Shown here: one piece after another, positions 62,126-64,000 of the stretch
Position numbering within the stretch: position 1 is the first letter of the stretch
Layout: every line of letters begins with the position of its first letter
NCBI RefSeq assembly: GCF_009733845.1
Contig: NZ_WNXZ01000002.1
Location: forward strand, 62,001 to 126,000
DNA: 64,000 bases
DNA from: Pseudactinotalea terrae
GTDB lineage: Bacteria; Actinomycetota; Actinomycetes; Actinomycetales; Beutenbergiaceae
Direction: 5' to 3'
Program-made: the position numbers and the translations under genes
The notes under the pieces: generated by a model
Told to the model about the DNA's origin: nothing
The model's database searches: none
What the model saw: the letters and a program-made list of their open reading frames with translations, nothing else

Positions 62126-63310
62126 GTGTGGTGCTCGCTCGCTACCTCTGGGATGCGAGCAGGGAGACAGGTTGGGTTCGAGCCCCATCACCACGGCGTG
62201 GATGACGACCTATTCGATCTGGGCACCAGCAACACACTCGACCTGACCAGCCGCGACTATGCGCTGGCTTGGCCGAGGGCGGCATTCGTCGCGGAGGCGA
62301 CGGCCCTCAGCCGGTCCCCGCGAGGGTATTTGTCGGGCGACGTGACACCCGTCGAGCTGCTGCTAGAGGAGGCCTTCGTTGGTAGCACTCCACTCCACGT
62401 GAAGTCCAGGAAAGCCGCCACGATGCGGGAGCTGCTGCGGCGGGCCGACGAGTTGCGTGAGGAAGGAGCAGCTCCGGCCTATTACATGCAGCGTCTGGGC
62501 CCAGCTGCGCCGGTCGATCAGGGTCCGGACTGGTCCGGGGCGAAGCGACGGATAGCCGCTCTCGTGATCGATTTCGAGGAGCGCGGCTACTTCGACCACG
62601 CCTGGGGACGGGACTGCGTAGATGCCCCTCGGGACTACGACAGGCCCGCTGACTTGATCGAGGATCGGCTGGGGATACGCGCAGACCCCCTCGACGCCGC
62701 CGAATGGTTGACCCATAGCGACGCCCTCTTCCTGTCGATCGTCGAAGTCCTTCACGACCTGATCGCACGCCCGCGCGTCGTCGAGAGCGTTCACCTCTAC
62801 GCGGGGTGCGGCAGGCACTTCGGTCAATACATCACTGCAACCGGACAGGCCATCTATCGGCACCGAGTCGACGAGGTGCTAGCACGAACGCGCCTTGGTC
62901 TTCGCTTCGCCGCTTCCGGAGAGGACGTAGGCAGGCTCGTGCGATCGACCGACGATCCACGGGAGGAACTGCTCGGCAAGCTGGCCGTGGCGCCCAAAGA
63001 GGGGACCGTCGACGAGGTGAGTCACGCGATCGCGACGTTCCGAAATCGTGGCGCGACGCGTACCCATAAGCGCTCGGCCGTCACCATGCTGGCGCGGGTA
63101 CTGGAAGATCAGCGCGCCCTGGTCAAGGAGCACCTGCTGTCGAAGGACGAGGGTGCGCTCTTCCAGATCGCCAACCAATTCGACATTCGACACAAGAACG
63201 CGGATCAGCGCTCCGACTACGACGACGCCTACCTCGACTGGCTCTTCTGGTGGTACCTCGCAACAGTCGACCTGATGACCCATCTAAGTGATCGCGACAT
63301 CGCCCCGTGA
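62126..63310 (+). CDS. Large HEPN-like protein of unknown function
   Basis: 394 residues at most; the true start may be GTG 62126, ATG 62153 or GTG 62198, since none has a ribosome site. The C-terminal end NQFDIRHKNADQRSDYDDAY and LDWLFWWYLATVDL resembles terminal HEPN-type domains of putative defence proteins, with a conserved Arg-His. The middle is helical and has no named motif. A second frame at 62130-62195 reading LARYLWDASRETGW hints that a frameshift may have changed the N-terminus. Confidence 0.65.
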   Translation: MWCSLATSGMRAGRQVGFEPHHHGVDDDLFDLGTSNTLDLTSRDYALAWPRAAFVAEATALSRSPRGYLSGDVTPVELLLEEAFVGSTPLHVKSRKAATMRELLRRADELREEGAAPAYYMQRLGPAAPVDQGPDWSGAKRRIAALVIDFEERGYFDHAWGRDCVDAPRDYDRPADLIEDRLGIRADPLDAAEWLTHSDALFLSIVEVLHDLIARPRVVESVHLYAGCGRHFGQYITATGQAIYRHRVDEVLARTRLGLRFAASGEDVGRLVRSTDDPREELLGKLAVAPKEGTVDEVSHAIATFRNRGATRTHKRSAVTMLARVLEDQRALVKEHLLSKDEGALFQIANQFDIRHKNADQRSDYDDAYLDWLFWWYLATVDLMTHLSDRDIAP

Positions 63311-63606
63311 CCAAGGCGGACCAGCCGGAAACGGTCACGATGAGCGAGGCGTCTAGACAGCCCGGCCGATAGCCACACGGTGCTCGACCTGCACGGACTG
63401 GCACCGACCGGCGTTCGGGTGACGGCACCGGCCCACACCCAGACCTGGCCCGTGCGGCCGGTCTCGTCGACGTACTCCACCGACGCGGGGACGGGCGTGT
63501 AGGCGGTCGCCCGGCCGTCGAGCCAGCTGCACCCACCCGAGTCCAGCGCGTGGGACCCATACTCGCACCGGGATCGGGGTATCAAGCCGGGTGTTCGGGA
63601 GCCCAT
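63229..63606 (-). CDS. Hypothetical protein, probably damaged end
   Basis: From ATG 63606 the frame holds YTPVPASVEYVDETGRTGQV and WVWAGAVTRTPVG, which look like true coding and recall small actinobacterial proteins ending in 'GRxGQVWVWxSAVTRR'. Beyond that the frame is Arg/Ser-rich and overlaps the HEPN-like gene by 82 bases, so the real end is likely near 63420. Confidence 0.4.
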   Translation of the reverse strand: MGSRTPGLIPRSRCEYGSHALDSGGCSWLDGRATAYTPVPASVEYVDETGRTGQVWVWAGAVTRTPVGASPCRSSTVWLSAGLSRRLAHRDRFRLVRLGHGAMSRSLRWVIRSTVARYHQKSQSR

Positions 63607-63760
63607 GCGCAGCCAGAGGTAGCGTGAGAGCGTCCTCACGCATGGGCACCCGGTCGGGGTGTCTAACCTCTCCTGTCACCGGCCCATTCGAAGATGAGTA
63701 CGAGGACTGTGGGAGGGTCGACACCGGCGTCTGTCCGGGCATAGTGGGACGATCAAGAAC

Positions 63761-63949
63761 GTGAGCACCTTGGTCCGTCTACGTGGGATCGCCGGCACTC
63801 CGATCGACGACGCCGGCAACGGCGAGCGGACCGAGCTGCTGGGCAGCGGCGAGGACTACAGCGCCGTTTACGGCGACGTCGAGCGCCAGGTGCCGCAGGG
63901 GTGGCTCCTGCTCCACGTCGCCCGCCAGCAGGGCGCGGAAGTGCCCTGA
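63761..63949 (+). CDS. Small hypothetical protein, 62 residues
   Basis: GTG 63761 begins VSTLVRLRGIAGTPIDDAGN and ends with QVPQGWLLLHVARQQGAEVP. Composition looks coding. No domain is recognised and no ribosome site is seen. It may be a leaderless or weakly translated gene in the accessory region. Confidence 0.5.
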   Translation: MSTLVRLRGIAGTPIDDAGNGERTELLGSGEDYSAVYGDVERQVPQGWLLLHVARQQGAEVP

Positions 63950-63976
63950 GCCGCTACCCGGGGCATGCTGCGATCG

Positions 63977-64000
63977 GCGCAAGCGCAAGCGCAAGCGCAA
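63977..64000. repeat. Hexamer tandem repeat at the window end
   Basis: GCGCAA is repeated four times without change up to the last base, so the array may continue outside the window. Confidence 0.8.

Noticed and set aside
62170-62190. tRNA gene suggested by a T-arm-like GGGTTCGAGCCCC
   Set aside because: No acceptor, D or anticodon stems can be built around it. It may be chance or a short remnant.

Overview
The window is a GC-rich actinobacterial chromosome segment. Codons end almost always in G or C, GTG and TTG starts are common, many genes overlap by ATGA or GTGA, and several promoters sit 6-8 bases before a start codon (leaderless transcripts). Gene content (methionine by MetZ, a HutF-type histidine route, an IdeR-like iron box, MmyB-like XRE regulators) fits Pseudonocardiales or a related order; the genus is a guess. 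No genus was tested by search.

From 1 to about 47.6 kb the DNA looks like ordinary chromosome. At 0-5.4 kb are small anchored or lipoprotein genes and an MFS exporter. At 5.6-7.3 kb a SAM riboswitch controls rhodanese-metZ. At 7.4-11 kb lie yccF-upp, a glutaredoxin, GNAT and tadA. At 11-13.8 kb ilvD diverges from an XRE regulator. At 13.8-16.5 kb is a two-component system with a frameshifted phosphotransferase behind it. At 17.4-26.1 kb is the histidine utilisation locus (hutU, an M20 amidohydrolase, hutF, hutI, then an NmrA-like gene; hutH is separate and followed upstream by a sirtuin). At 28.0 kb is one tRNA-Ser(CGA). At 31.4-36.7 kb is the most unusual operon: a RuBisCO-like protein, a DUF1537 sugar-acid kinase, a GH127-type glycosidase and an Asp/Glu-racemase-fold enzyme. 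These look like a pathway that frees, phosphorylates and cleaves a pentose-derived acid. At 36.7-40.6 kb is a membrane-bound copper nitrite reductase fusion with a multi-pass partner. At 43.8-46.5 kb is an operon like Bacillus ydjG/ydjI (SPFH protein, zinc ribbon protein, small membrane protein). At 46.8 kb is an iron-regulated siderophore-interacting protein.

From about 47.6 kb to the end the DNA is accessory in character: longer gaps, gene fragments, frameshifts, toxin-antitoxin and abortive-infection-like genes. It holds an oxidoreductase locus (two aldo/keto reductases, CMD protein, XRE regulator, flavodoxin, SDR) whose three promoters share one motif. It also holds a heavy-metal block (merA/merR, cadD/cmtR) separated by remains of arsenate reductase and cation-transporter genes, and an AbiV plus HEPN-like pair.

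A second layer is a set of dispersed palindromic repeats. One family has paired 18-base units 28 bases apart; it fills the metZ-yccF gap and also lies, in frame, inside the kinase of the RuBisCO-like operon. Another family of about 72 bases occurs three times, twice inside the hut operon. A third palindrome sits in frame within hutH.
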